A stretch of DNA of 64,000 nt from Chitinilyticum litopenaei DSM 21440 (GCF_000428145.1 NZ_ATZJ01000018.1:11817-75816), one strand, 5' to 3'; shown: positions 42,440-51,486, counted from the first letter of the stretch. The notes: generated by a model not told the origin, from the letters alone. Translations and numbers: made by a program.

Positions 42440-43444
42440 ATGAACCACCCCGATATCCAGCAACAAATCCACGCCTGGCTGCTGCAGCTGGGCCAGCAGC
42501 CGCAGACCCTCGTTCCGGCCGCCAGCGACGCCAGCGCGCGTCAGTACTGGCGCGCCACCCTGGCCGACGGCCAGAGCCGCATCGTGATGCAGGCCGATCC
42601 GGCCGTGCTTGATTTTGCACCTTTCCTGGCCCGCCAGGCCGAACTGGCCGCCGCCGGCCTGCCGGTGCCCGCCGTGCTGGCGCAGGATGCCGCGCAGGGG
42701 CTGGTGCTGCTGGAAGACCTCGGCACGACCGAACTGGCCGCCGTGCTCGATGCCGGCAATGCACAAGACTGGTACCGGCGCGCCATCGATCTGCTGGTGA
42801 GCATGCAGGCCACCCTGCCGCATGCGCAGCTGCCGGCGTTTGATGCGGCCTTCCAGCAGCGCGAGCTGGAAATCTGCCGCGAATGGTATTTCGGCCAGCA
42901 GCTGGGCGTGACGCTTGACGGCGAGGCGCTGGCGGCCTGGCAGCGCAGCTGCGCGCTGATCGTGGCGCGCAATGTGCAGCAGCCGGTGGTGTTCATGCAC
43001 CGCGACTATCATGCCCGCAACCTGATGGTGCAGGGCGAGGCCTTGCGCCTCATCGACTTCCAGGACGCGGTGGCCGGACCGCTCAGCTATGACATCGTCT
43101 CGCTGCTGCGCGACGCCTACCTGGACTGGGATGAAGCCTTCGTGCTTGATCTGGCCATCCGCTACTGGGAAAAGGCGCGCGCCGCCGGCCTGCCCGTGGA
43201 CGCCGACTTTGCCGACTTCTACCGTGCCTTCGAATGGCAGGGCCTGCAGCGCCACCTGAAGATCCTCGGCCTGTTTGCCCGCCTGAAATACCGCGACGGC
43301 AAGGAGCGCTACCAGGCCGACATCCCGCGCGTGCTGCACTATGTGCAGAAGGTATGCGAGCGTTATGTGGAGCTGGGCGCACTGGCGCGCCTCTTGCGCC
43401 AGCTGCACCCGTCCGGCCAGCCGGCCGTGGGCTACACCTTCTGA
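42440..43444 (+). CDS. amgK: Cell-wall sugar kinase AmgK (APH-fold)
   Basis: A 334-residue aminoglycoside-phosphotransferase-fold kinase. In Pseudomonas AmgK phosphorylates MurNAc/GlcNAc at the anomeric position for cell-wall recycling. The catalytic loop FMHRDYHARNLM near residue 196 and metal-binding LIDFQDA near 213 are present. Divergent from lptD and followed by murU, the conserved arrangement of this bypass pathway. The gap to murU (124 bases) holds repeats. Confidence 0.9.
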   Translation: MNHPDIQQQIHAWLLQLGQQPQTLVPAASDASARQYWRATLADGQSRIVMQADPAVLDFAPFLARQAELAAAGLPVPAVLAQDAAQGLVLLEDLGTTELAAVLDAGNAQDWYRRAIDLLVSMQATLPHAQLPAFDAAFQQRELEICREWYFGQQLGVTLDGEALAAWQRSCALIVARNVQQPVVFMHRDYHARNLMVQGEALRLIDFQDAVAGPLSYDIVSLLRDAYLDWDEAFVLDLAIRYWEKARAAGLPVDADFADFYRAFEWQGLQRHLKILGLFARLKYRDGKERYQADIPRVLHYVQKVCERYVELGALARLLRQLHPSGQPAVGYTF

Positions 43445-43457
43445 TTGCTCCTTGCAG

Positions 43458-43504
43458 GGTATGCGGCTGCAGCCAAATCCAGTAATGGGCTGTGGCCTGA
43501 TGGG
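43458..43504. repeat. 47-bp repeat, right end decayed
   Basis: Left arm GGTATGCGGCTGCAGCC (43458-43474) matches the family; the right arm begins GGCTGTGGCC but ends ATGGG instead of ATACC. Immediately after the amgK stop. Confidence 0.55.
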
Positions 43505-43520
43505 GTGTGGTGTATCCTCT

Positions 43521-43562
43521 CACACCTCACACCTCACACCTCACACCTCACACCTCACACCT
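43521..43562 (+). repeat. Six tandem copies of the heptamer CACACCT before murU
   Basis: Six perfect copies of CACACCT fill 43521-43562, ending six bases before the murU ATG at 43569. The array occupies the position of the ribosome binding site and contains no purine-rich Shine-Dalgarno sequence. Such simple repeats are prone to length change by slipped-strand mispairing. Confidence 0.85.
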
Positions 43563-43568
43563 CTCACG

Positions 43569-44255
43569 ATGAAAGCAATGATCCTGGCCGCCGGGCGCGG
43601 CGAACGCATGCGGCCGCTGACCGACCATAGCCCCAAGCCCTTGCTGGAGGCCGGCGGCAAGCCGCTGATCGTCTGGCATCTGGAGCGGCTGGCCGCCGCC
43701 GGCATCCGTGACATCGTCATCAACCACGCCTGGCTGGGCGAGCGCCTCGAAGCCGCGCTGGGTGACGGCGCGCGCTGGGGGCTGCGCATTGCCTACTCGG
43801 CCGAAGGCCATGCGCTGGAAACCGCCGGCGGCATCGCCCGCGCCTTGCCGTTGCTGGGCGATAAGCCCTTTCTGGTGGTCAATGGCGATGTGCTCTGTGA
43901 TTACGATTTCGGGCGGCTGCTGCCGCTGGCGCGCACCCTGCCTGCCGCTGGCGCGCATCTGGTGCTGGTGCCCAAGGCCGGTTATCCCACCGGCCGTGAC
44001 CTGACGCTGCGGGCAAACGGCCGGGTTGAGGCCTGCGGTGACGATGACACGCCCTACACCTTCTGCGGCATTGCCGCCTATCACCCGGCCTTTTTCGCCG
44101 GTGTCGATGCCGCCCGCCCGCTGCCGCTGCTGCCGCTGCTGCTGGCCGGCATGGCCGAGGGGCGGGTAGGGGGGGAATGCCACGGCGGGCGCTGGCTCGA
44201 TGTCGGCACGCCCGAGCGTCTGGCCGAGGCCGACCGCCTGCTGCGCCAGGGCTGA
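43569..44255 (+). CDS. murU: N-acetylmuramate-1-phosphate uridylyltransferase MurU
   Basis: A 228-residue sugar nucleotidyltransferase, MKAMILAAGRGERMRPLTDH, with LVVNGDVLCDYDF as metal-binding site. In the AmgK-MurU route it makes UDP-MurNAc directly from MurNAc-1-phosphate, bypassing MurA and giving fosfomycin tolerance in Pseudomonas. Start at 43569 is set by homology; the frame is open upstream through the heptamer array, so changes in repeat number would shift only an upstream extension. No Shine-Dalgarno sequence is visible. Confidence 0.9.
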   Translation: MKAMILAAGRGERMRPLTDHSPKPLLEAGGKPLIVWHLERLAAAGIRDIVINHAWLGERLEAALGDGARWGLRIAYSAEGHALETAGGIARALPLLGDKPFLVVNGDVLCDYDFGRLLPLARTLPAAGAHLVLVPKAGYPTGRDLTLRANGRVEACGDDDTPYTFCGIAAYHPAFFAGVDAARPLPLLPLLLAGMAEGRVGGECHGGRWLDVGTPERLAEADRLLRQG

Positions 44256-44305
44256 GCATCTGCGGTGCGGCGCTGCCTTTCACACGCCGCGGGGAATGTT
44301 GCCAA

Positions 44306-44333
44306 TTGTTTTTTGTTGCACTGCAACTAAAAT
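44306..44333 (+). promoter_or_regulatory. Candidate phaC promoter with overlapping palindrome
   Basis: TTGTTT (44306) and TAAAAT (44328) lie 16 bases apart. A perfect palindrome GTTGCA-C-TGCAAC (44315-44327) fills the spacer, a good operator position. PhaR-type repressors are known to bind TGCA/GCAG-like sites upstream of PHA genes; that assignment is a guess. Confidence 0.45.
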
Positions 44334-44367
44334 CAGTGGGTCCAAGTCCGTCCGCCCGGAGCACGCC

Positions 44368-46083
44368 ATGCCGCTGCAACAGTTTGTCCACGAACAATCC
44401 GAACGCACCGCCACCCTGCAGCAGAGCCTGCGCCAGCTCTTTGATCCCTTTGGCCTGGTGGCGACCTCGCTGAAGGCGCAGCAGGCCTGGCTGGCCCACC
44501 CCGACGAACTGGCCGAGGTGCTGGGTGACTATGCCAATGGCGCGACCAAATGGGCCGGTTTTGCGCTGCGCCGGTGGTGGGGCGAGGAAGATACCGACGT
44601 CTTTCCGCCCAATCCGGAAGACACCCGTTTTGCCGATCCGGTCTGGCGCGACTCGCCGTACTGGGACAGCATCAAGGAATGGTATCTGTTCAACACGCAC
44701 TGGCTGCAGGACACGCTGTACGCGACGCCGGGCATGTGCTGCCAGGAGCAGAGCCGCACCGCTTTCTGGCTGCGTCAGTGGCTCAATGCCGTGGCGCCGA
44801 CCAATTTCCTGCCGCTCAATCCGGTGGCCATCGCCAATGCGCTGGCCACCAACGGCGACAGCCTCACGCGCGGCCTGCAGAATTTTGCCCGCGACGCGAT
44901 GCGCGGCGACATCAGCATGACCGACCTCGATGCCTTTACCGTCGGCAAGAATCTGGCGACGACGCCGGGCGCGGTCGTTTACCGCGGCAGGCTGCTGGAA
45001 GTCATCCATTACGAAGCCACCACCCCCGATGTGCACGCCGTGCCGCTGGTCATCGTGTCGCCGTGGATCAACAAGTATTACATCCTCGATCTCAATGAAA
45101 AGAAATCGCTGATCAGGTATCTGGTCGACCAGGGCTTTTCGGTGTTTGTCACCAGCTGGAAAAACCCCGGCAGCGAGGATCGCGGTCTGAGCTTTGACGA
45201 CTATCTGCAGGATGGCGTGGCGCAGATCATCGACGTCGCGCGCAGCATTTCCGGCAGCGACAAGGTCAATCTGGTCGGCTACTGCATCGGCGGCACGCTG
45301 GTCTCCGCCTACCTGGCCTGGGCCAATCGCAAGACGCCCGGCCAGGTGCCGGTCAATTCGGCGACCTTGCTGACCACGCTGACCGATTTCGAGCGCCCCG
45401 GCGACATCGAGGTGTTCATCGACGAGGAAGGCCTGGCCTTCATCGAGAAACAGATGGAAAGAAAGGGCTATCTTGACGGCAAGGAAATGGCGTCGAGCTT
45501 CCGCATGCTGCGCGCCAACAGCCTGATCTGGAATTACTGGGTCGACAATTACCTGATGGGCAACACGCCGATGGCGTTTGACGTGCTGTACTGGAACATG
45601 GACACCACGCGCATGCCGGAAACCATGCACCGCTACTACCTGCGCGAGCTCTATCTGCGCAACCGGCTGGTCGAGCCCGATGCGCTGACGATGGCCGGCG
45701 AGCCGATCGATCTGGGCCGCATTGAGCAGCCGCTGTATCTGGTCAGTACCGAGGAAGACCATATCGCGCCCTGGCTGCAGACCTGGAAGCTGATCGACCG
45801 CGTCGCCGCTCCCGTCACCTTCACGCTGTCCACATCCGGCCACATCCTGGGCATCATCAACCCGCCCTCGCCAAGCTCGAAACGCAGCTACTGGCAGGGC
45901 GTGCCGGACAAGGGCGTGGCTGGCGAAGCCTGGCTGGCCGGCCAGCAGAAAGTTGCCGGCTCCTGGTGGCCCAGCTGGGTTGAATGGCTGCGCCCGCAGT
46001 CCGGCGACCCGGTCAAGCCCAAGCTCTCCAATCGCCAGTACCCGCGCCATGGCGATGCTCCCGGGCAGTATGTGCTCGAATGA
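44368..46083 (+). CDS. phaC: Class I poly(3-hydroxyalkanoate) synthase PhaC
   Basis: Polymerises hydroxyacyl-CoA into storage polyester granules. It has 571 residues from the ATG at 44368 (MPLQQFVHEQSERTATLQQS); frames upstream are not conserved. The lipase-like box is GYCIGG with catalytic Cys306, and the Asp (STEEDHIAPW) and His (SGHILGIINPP) of the triad are present. N-terminal class I features such as NPVAIANALATNGDSLTRGLQNF are seen. It stands alone here, without phaA, phaB or phasin neighbours, and ends with a strong terminator. Confidence 0.95.
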   Translation: MPLQQFVHEQSERTATLQQSLRQLFDPFGLVATSLKAQQAWLAHPDELAEVLGDYANGATKWAGFALRRWWGEEDTDVFPPNPEDTRFADPVWRDSPYWDSIKEWYLFNTHWLQDTLYATPGMCCQEQSRTAFWLRQWLNAVAPTNFLPLNPVAIANALATNGDSLTRGLQNFARDAMRGDISMTDLDAFTVGKNLATTPGAVVYRGRLLEVIHYEATTPDVHAVPLVIVSPWINKYYILDLNEKKSLIRYLVDQGFSVFVTSWKNPGSEDRGLSFDDYLQDGVAQIIDVARSISGSDKVNLVGYCIGGTLVSAYLAWANRKTPGQVPVNSATLLTTLTDFERPGDIEVFIDEEGLAFIEKQMERKGYLDGKEMASSFRMLRANSLIWNYWVDNYLMGNTPMAFDVLYWNMDTTRMPETMHRYYLRELYLRNRLVEPDALTMAGEPIDLGRIEQPLYLVSTEEDHIAPWLQTWKLIDRVAAPVTFTLSTSGHILGIINPPSPSSKRSYWQGVPDKGVAGEAWLAGQQKVAGSWWPSWVEWLRPQSGDPVKPKLSNRQYPRHGDAPGQYVLE

Positions 46084-46117
46084 TTTTTTAGCAGGCGCGC
46101 TGTCGCATGCGCGAGTC

Positions 46118-46146
46118 AGCCCGCAGACGCCTTGCGGGCTTTTTTG
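46118..46146 (+). terminator. Rho-independent terminator of phaC
   Basis: AGCCCGCA (46118-46125) pairs with TGCGGGCT (46133-46140), seven-base loop, followed by a T run to 46145. Confidence 0.85.
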
Positions 46147-46267
46147 CGCCAGCGCAACGCTGCTGTCAGCCAATCCGTGATAAAAATACGGCCGTATTCA
46201 ATTGTTCCGGTTTGCCCGGCCGTAGGCGGCAAACCAGACGCTTTCAAACCTGTGTAGAGGATTATCA

Positions 46268-48268
46268 ATGGCCACGCGTACCGATCTCGCCAATGCCATC
46301 CGCGCGCTCGCGATGGATGCTGTTCAGAAAGCCAACTCCGGTCACCCCGGCATGCCGATGGGCATGGCTGAAATCGGTCTGGCGCTGTGGGGCAACGGCA
46401 ACTATCGCCACAACCCGCAGAACCCGCACTGGGCCAACCGCGACCGCTTCGTGCTGTCCAACGGTCACGGCTCGATGCTGCAGTATGCGCTGCTGCATCT
46501 GACCGGCTATGACGTGTCGATGGATGACCTGAAGAACTTCCGTCAGCTGCATTCCAAGACCCCGGGCCACCCGGAAGTCCACTACACCCCGGGTGTGGAA
46601 ACCACCACCGGTCCGCTGGGCCAGGGCATCACCAATGCCGTGGGCATGGCGCTGGCCGAAAAGCTGCTGGCTGCCGAATTCAACAAGCCGGGCCTCGACA
46701 TCGTCGACCACAACACCTGGGTGTTCCTGGGCGACGGCTGCCTGATGGAAGGCGTGTCGCACGAAGCCTGCGCGCTGGCTGGCGTCTGGCAACTGGGCAA
46801 GCTGATTGCCTTCTGGGACGACAACGGCATTTCCATCGACGGTCATGTTGAAGGCTGGTTCAACGAAGACATTCCGCAGCGCTTTGAATCCTACGGCTGG
46901 CAGGTAATCCGCGCCGTGGATGGCCACGATGTTGACGCGCTGGAAGCCGCCATTGCTGCTGCCAGGGCCGAGCCGAACAAGCCCACCCTGATCTGTGCCA
47001 AGACCATCATCGGCAAGGGCAGCCCGAACAAGGCCGCCAGCCACGATTGCCACGGCGCACCGCTGGGCAACGACGAAATCGCCGCCACCCGCGCACAGAT
47101 TGGCTGGGCGCACGAGCCCTTCGTCATTCCGGCCGACGTGTATGCCGGCTGGGACAAGAAGGAAGCCGGCGCCAAGTGGGAAGGCGAGTGGAACGCGCTG
47201 TTTGCCAAGTACGCCGCGCAATTCCCGGCCGAGGCTGCCGAATTCACCCGCCGCATGAAGGGCGAGCTGCCGGGCAACTGGCAGGAGCTGGTGCAGAACG
47301 CGATTGCTGAAGCCAATGCCAAGGCCGAAACCATCGCCACCCGCAAGGCCAGCCAGAACGCCATCCAGGCCTTCGCGCCGAACGTGCCGGAAATGCTGGG
47401 CGGCTCGGCCGACCTGACCGGCTCCAACCTGACCAACTGGAAGGGCGTGCAATCGCTGAAAGTGGAAAACGGCCAGATTTCCGGTCGCCACATCAGCTAC
47501 GGCGTGCGCGAATTCGGCATGAGCGCCATCATGAACGGCATCGTGCTGCACGGCGGCTTCCGTCCGTATGGCGGCACCTTCCTGATGTTCTGCGAATACG
47601 CGCTGAATGCGCTGCGCATGGCCGCGCTGATGAAGACCAACAACATCTTCGTCTATACGCACGATTCCATCGGTCTGGGCGAAGACGGCCCGACCCACCA
47701 GCCGGTCGAGCAGCTGCAAACCCTGCGCTGCATTCCGAACATGAACACCTGGCGTCCCTGCGACACCGTGGAAGCCGTGCAGGCCTGGGCCGATGCGATC
47801 GAGCAGCGCAGCACGCCGTCCTCGCTGATCTTCAGCCGCCAGAACCTGGCCTTCATGAGCCGCGATGACGCGCAGATCGCCAATATCCGCAAGGGTGGCT
47901 ACGTCCTGCGTGATGCGGCCGCGCCCAAGGTCGTGCTGATCGCGACCGGTTCCGAAGTCGAGCTGGCCGTGAAGGCCTTCGACGCGCTGGCCGCCGAGGG
48001 CATCGCCGCCCGCGTCGTGTCCATGCCGTCGAGCAATGTGTTCGACAAGCAGGAAGCGGCCTACAAGGCATCCGTGCTGCCGGCCGGTGTGCCGCGCCTG
48101 GCCGTGGAAGCCGCAACCAGCGACTTCTGGCGCAAGTACGTCGGCCTGGAAGGCGACGTGATCGGCATCGACACCTTCGGCGAATCCGCGCCGGCGGGCC
48201 AGCTGTTCAAGCTGTTCGGTTTCACCGTGGAAAATGTCGTGGCGCGCGCCAAGGCATTGGTGAAATAA
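46268..48268 (+). CDS. tkt: Transketolase
   Basis: Thiamine-diphosphate enzyme of the pentose phosphate and Calvin-type pathways. It has 666 residues. Start MATRTDLANAIRALAMDAVQKANSG; TPP-binding region GDGCLMEGVSHEA near residue 157; MAFRPYGGTFL-like GGFRPYGGTFLMFCEY near 425; THDSIGLGEDGPTHQPVEQL near 462. Codon use is strongly biased, as for a highly expressed gene. Alone in its unit with a terminator. Confidence 0.97.
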   Translation: MATRTDLANAIRALAMDAVQKANSGHPGMPMGMAEIGLALWGNGNYRHNPQNPHWANRDRFVLSNGHGSMLQYALLHLTGYDVSMDDLKNFRQLHSKTPGHPEVHYTPGVETTTGPLGQGITNAVGMALAEKLLAAEFNKPGLDIVDHNTWVFLGDGCLMEGVSHEACALAGVWQLGKLIAFWDDNGISIDGHVEGWFNEDIPQRFESYGWQVIRAVDGHDVDALEAAIAAARAEPNKPTLICAKTIIGKGSPNKAASHDCHGAPLGNDEIAATRAQIGWAHEPFVIPADVYAGWDKKEAGAKWEGEWNALFAKYAAQFPAEAAEFTRRMKGELPGNWQELVQNAIAEANAKAETIATRKASQNAIQAFAPNVPEMLGGSADLTGSNLTNWKGVQSLKVENGQISGRHISYGVREFGMSAIMNGIVLHGGFRPYGGTFLMFCEYALNALRMAALMKTNNIFVYTHDSIGLGEDGPTHQPVEQLQTLRCIPNMNTWRPCDTVEAVQAWADAIEQRSTPSSLIFSRQNLAFMSRDDAQIANIRKGGYVLRDAAAPKVVLIATGSEVELAVKAFDALAAEGIAARVVSMPSSNVFDKQEAAYKASVLPAGVPRLAVEAATSDFWRKYVGLEGDVIGIDTFGESAPAGQLFKLFGFTVENVVARAKALVK

Positions 48269-48287
48269 GCCAGCCTGTTGTCCTGGA

Positions 48288-48316
48288 AAAAACGGCTCCT
48301 GCGGGAGCCGTTTTTC
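48288..48316 (+). terminator. Rho-independent terminator of tkt
   Basis: A perfect 12-bp stem AAAAACGGCTCC (48288-48299) and GGAGCCGTTTTT (48304-48315), loop TGCG, T run on the 3' side. Confidence 0.9.
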
Positions 48317-48580
48317 TTTGCCGGTCGGCAATGCCCAGGGCGCAGGCTGGCGGCTTGGGCCTATGCTGAAACAGGGCATCAGTTTATCGGAGCTGATCGG
48401 CAAGTCGTCTCGACTGGATCAGGCACAGCGGCGCAGCGATTACCGAGAAAAGCGCGAAGAGGGCCTCGGCATTTTGCGGGCGCTGTGTTGCTGTGGTTCA
48501 AGCAGGTTGTGTGAGATGGCGTGCTGCTCAGCCAGATTGCTATATCGAAGCCGGGCCGCGTGGCGGCGAAGGAGGTTGTC

Positions 48581-49060
48581 ATGTATCAGCGCATCATGGT
48601 TCCCGTGGATCAGAGCGACGCCGCGCGGGCCGCCTTTGCGGAGGCCACGCAACTGGCCCGCCTGTGCGGCGCGCGCCTGCGCCTGGTGCACGTCGTCAAT
48701 ATTGCCCACACCGCGCTGGCGCCGGTGGGATTGCCGGGGCTGGATAGCAACTCCTATGCGGATGCGCTGGCCGCTGCCGAAGCGAAGGGCGGCGGCCTGC
48801 TGCAGGACTTGCAGGCCGAGGCGCTGGCCGCCGGGCTGGTCTGCGAGCACGAATTGCTGGAGGAAAAGGGCCTGCATACGGCGGCCACCATCCTCGCCGC
48901 CGCCGAGCGCTGGCCGGCGGACCTGATCGTCATGGGCACGCACGGCTTTTCCGGCCTGGCGCATCTGGTGTTTGGCAGCGTCGCCGAAAACCTGCTGCAC
49001 CACACCCGCGTACCGGTGTTGCTGGTGCGCCGGCAGGACGATGAGGATGACGAGGACTGA
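48581..49060 (+). CDS. Universal stress protein (UspA family)
   Basis: A 159-residue single-domain Usp. ATG at 48581 follows a GGAGG site; the frame is open further up but unsupported. It starts MYQRIMVPVDQSD and ends with the nucleotide-binding motif GTHGFSGLAHLVFGSVAE (G-2X-G-9X-G-S), then VPVLLVRR and an acidic tail DDEDDED. Role: stress survival, details unknown. Confidence 0.92.
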   Translation: MYQRIMVPVDQSDAARAAFAEATQLARLCGARLRLVHVVNIAHTALAPVGLPGLDSNSYADALAAAEAKGGGLLQDLQAEALAAGLVCEHELLEEKGLHTAATILAAAERWPADLIVMGTHGFSGLAHLVFGSVAENLLHHTRVPVLLVRRQDDEDDED

Positions 49061-49161
49061 GTGGACGGTGCGCGGATTTGTTGCTTCCTGATCAGCAAGG
49101 TTTCCCTGCATGTCATGCCACTGCCTGATTAGAAACCCTTCTCAGCAAACCACAAAACCTA

Positions 49162-49486
49162 CCTGATTGGGTCTTTTCTTCGGGAAGCAAGGTTTTCAGC
49201 GCCTGTGGCGCGATGTTTTACATGCCGGGTGTGCCCGCCGGCACGTCAGGGGGCTTGTCTTGCCAAGCCCCCCGACACCCCCAAGGCGCGCCCGGCCAGC
49301 CGCCCCGCTGCGCGGGGTCCCTTGCGATGCTCGTTTTTCCGGGGACGCGGGACAACTCGGGCTTCGCCCTCAGACACGTCCCGCGCCTGATCCCGGAAAA
49401 CCTGCGCTTCTCAGCGGCTTTCAGGGCAGAGCGTGCTAAGCAACGCTTGTGTTATTCAGGCTTCCTGAAGAAAAGACATAATCAGG
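49162..49486. mobile_element. Miniature inverted-repeat element, copy 1 (325 bp)
   Basis: Ends form imperfect 27-bp inverted repeats (left CCTGATTGGGTCTTTTCTTC..., right ...GAAGAAAAGACATAATCAGG). It is flanked by direct repeats AAAACCTA (49154-49161) and AAAACCTC (49487-49494), seven of eight bases identical, a probable 8-bp target duplication. A second copy lies at 54347-54670. No transposase inside; the short frames within are not genes. It interrupts an ACCACAGAG-type repeat. Confidence 0.8.
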
Positions 49487-49496
49487 AAAACCTCTT

Positions 49497-49586
49497 GAAC
49501 CACAGAGATACAGAGTGCGCAAATTAAGCAAACCATCTGAGAAATGCCGATGATGAGCCCCCGCTTTTCGCTGTGGCTCTGTGGTG
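49497..49586. repeat. ACCACAGAG-type repeat, copy 7, split by the miniature element
   Basis: Inner arms TGAACCACAGAGATACAGAG (49497-49516) and CTGTGGCTCTGTGGTGG (to 49586). Its outer left arm, TAGAAACCCTTCTCAGCAA, now lies at 49130-49148, on the far side of the miniature element. Removing the element and one target copy restores a sequence close to copy 6. The whole gap 49061-49704 holds repeats and no gene. Confidence 0.7.
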
Positions 49587-49640
49587 GATTGGGGTTTTTC
49601 TGAGCCTTCCTGTCAGTCAGGTGATGGATTTATATTGGTG

Positions 49641-49687
49641 GGTATATGGCTGAAGCCTTTTTTTAATATTGGCTTCAGCTTGATACG
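49641..49687. repeat. 47-bp repeat, right end ATACG, strong stem
   Basis: Arms GGTATATGGCTGAAGCC (49641-49657) and GGCTTCAGCTTGATAC (49671-49686) pair well; T-rich loop. Lies 18 bases beyond the stop of the leftward cyclase gene, a terminator-like place. Confidence 0.7.
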
Positions 49688-49704
49688 GTGTGTTGTATAT
49701 GGGC

Positions 49705-51486
49705 CTAGTCTGTTGCGGCATCCGGCTGGCTGGCTACTTCCACCCGGTTGCGCCCGCCCGCCTTGGCGGCGTACAGCGCATCGTCGGCACGCTTGAGCAG
49801 GGTTTCGCCATCACCGGCGTGCTGCGGATAGCTGGCGACGCCCAGTGACAGCGTCACGCGCGGATGCGGGGTCTGTTCGTCGTCGCTCAGCGCCAGTGCG
49901 GCAAAGCCTTCGCGCCAGCTTTCAGCGCGACGCTGTGCGTCTTCGAGCCGGGCGCCGGGCAGCAGGATGACGAATTCCTCGCCGCCATAGCGGCAGGCCA
50001 CATCCTCGTCGCGGCTGCGCGCGCGCAGATAGGCGCCCAGCGCACGCAGCACATCATCGCCGACCTTGTGGCCGTAATGGTCGTTGATCAGCTTGAAGTG
50101 ATCCATGTCCAGCATCACCACGCTCAGCGGACTGTGCTCGCGCGTGGCGCGCGCCAGTTCGCGCTCCAGCGTTTCTTCGAGATAGCGGCGGTTGAACAGG
50201 CCGGTGAGCGGATCGCGGATGGCCTGTTCGCGCAACTGGCCCTGCAGCGCGGCAATGCGCTGGTATTGCAGCTGCAGCTGCTCGTGCGCACGGCGCAGTT
50301 CGATCTGGATCTGGCGCTGCTCGGTGATGTCGTTGCCGATGCTGAGAATTTCGCTGAGCTGGCCATCGGCATCGTGCAAGGCCTGGTTGGTCCACAGCAT
50401 CCACACCCGCCGGCCGTCCTTGCAGAGGTTTTCGTTCACATGCACGGCAAACTGTTCGGGATTGGCCAGCAGCCCTGCCAGCACCTCGCGCAGATCGCGG
50501 CGCGTGCTTTCCTGTTCGGGCATCAGCGTGCCCAGCAGCGGCTGGCCAAGCAGTTCTTCCGGCGCAAAGCCGAAATGCGTCTGGGCAAACTGGTTGATGA
50601 AGGTGATGTGGCCGGCCGGATCCAGCCGCAGGATGATGCTGCGTGCGGCTTCGACCAGTTCGCGGTACTGGCCGGCGCTGGCCTCGCGCGCCGCTTCGTC
50701 GGCCTTGCGCGCGGAAATGTCGCTGATGATGCCCTCGCGGCCAATCACCTGGCCCTGTTCGTCCTCGACCAGCCAGGCCTGCTCATGCACCCAGCGCGCC
50801 ACGCCATCGCGATGCAGCAGGCGGTATTCGATGCCGTAGCCCTCGCCTGAGGCCAGCGCGATCGCATGCGCCTCGCGATGCTCGGGGTGAATCAGCGCCG
50901 CGAAATCCGGCGCCTGCCCGGGCCAGTGGCTGGCCGGGTAGCCGGTCAGGTGCAGCGCACCCTGGCTGACATAATCCATCTGCCAGCCATTGGCCGGCGT
51001 GCAGCGGTAGGCCATGCCGGGCATATTGGCCAGCACGGCGTCGAGCAGTTGGCGCGTGCGGGTCAGCGCCTTGCGGGTGGCATTGCCGCGCTCGTCGATC
51101 ACGCCCAGCACGCAGTCCTCGCCCGCCAGCTGCAGCCGGCGCACCGCCACGCGCACCGGCACGATGCCGCCGGCCGGGTCGCGCAGTTCCAGCTCCAGAT
51201 GGGCCATGCTGTCCGGCTCGCGCAGCTGCATCTGCAGGCCGGCGCGGCCAAAGGGCGTGCAGTAGAAGTCCTCGGCCAGATGCTCGTTGCGCAGGTAATC
51301 GATGCTGCGCTGGATGCGCGCCAGCGCCACCCGGTTGGCATAGAGAAAGCGGCCATCGGCAAAGCGCGTCAGCGTCACCGGCAGCGGCAGCGCATCGAGC
51401 AGCGCACACCAGGCTTCGGGCGGAAATTCGGCAGGGGAGGTGAGGGCAGGCAAACCGGCTCCGCAAGGGGCAGCAATGGTTCTCAT
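49705..51486 (-). CDS. PAS-domain diguanylate cyclase (GGEEF)
   Basis: A 593-residue cytoplasmic protein without evident transmembrane segments. Two to three PAS domains (about 25-135, 155-270, 280-395; e.g. DYVSQGALHLTGYPASHWPG and PAGHITFINQFAQTHFGFAPEELLG), a short coiled coil (RAHEQLQLQYQRIAALQGQL), then a GGDEF domain (RDPLTGLFNRRYLEETLERE, LDMDHFKLINDHYGH). The active site reads GGEEF, and an RxxD inhibitory site (RDED) sits before it. It should make cyclic di-GMP; the MshE-like ATPase of this window is a possible receptor, which is inference. Confidence 0.92.
   Translation of the reverse strand: MRTIAAPCGAGLPALTSPAEFPPEAWCALLDALPLPVTLTRFADGRFLYANRVALARIQRSIDYLRNEHLAEDFYCTPFGRAGLQMQLREPDSMAHLELELRDPAGGIVPVRVAVRRLQLAGEDCVLGVIDERGNATRKALTRTRQLLDAVLANMPGMAYRCTPANGWQMDYVSQGALHLTGYPASHWPGQAPDFAALIHPEHREAHAIALASGEGYGIEYRLLHRDGVARWVHEQAWLVEDEQGQVIGREGIISDISARKADEAAREASAGQYRELVEAARSIILRLDPAGHITFINQFAQTHFGFAPEELLGQPLLGTLMPEQESTRRDLREVLAGLLANPEQFAVHVNENLCKDGRRVWMLWTNQALHDADGQLSEILSIGNDITEQRQIQIELRRAHEQLQLQYQRIAALQGQLREQAIRDPLTGLFNRRYLEETLERELARATREHSPLSVVMLDMDHFKLINDHYGHKVGDDVLRALGAYLRARSRDEDVACRYGGEEFVILLPGARLEDAQRRAESWREGFAALALSDDEQTPHPRVTLSLGVASYPQHAGDGETLLKRADDALYAAKAGGRNRVEVASQPDAATD

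Noticed and set aside
43521..43562. Heptamer array as a possible CRISPR
   Set aside because: The units are 7 bp with no spacers, so it is a simple tandem repeat.
49167..49527. Short frames inside the miniature elements (also 54352-55284) as small proteins
   Set aside because: They recur only because the element is repeated, and the frames are not preserved between copies.
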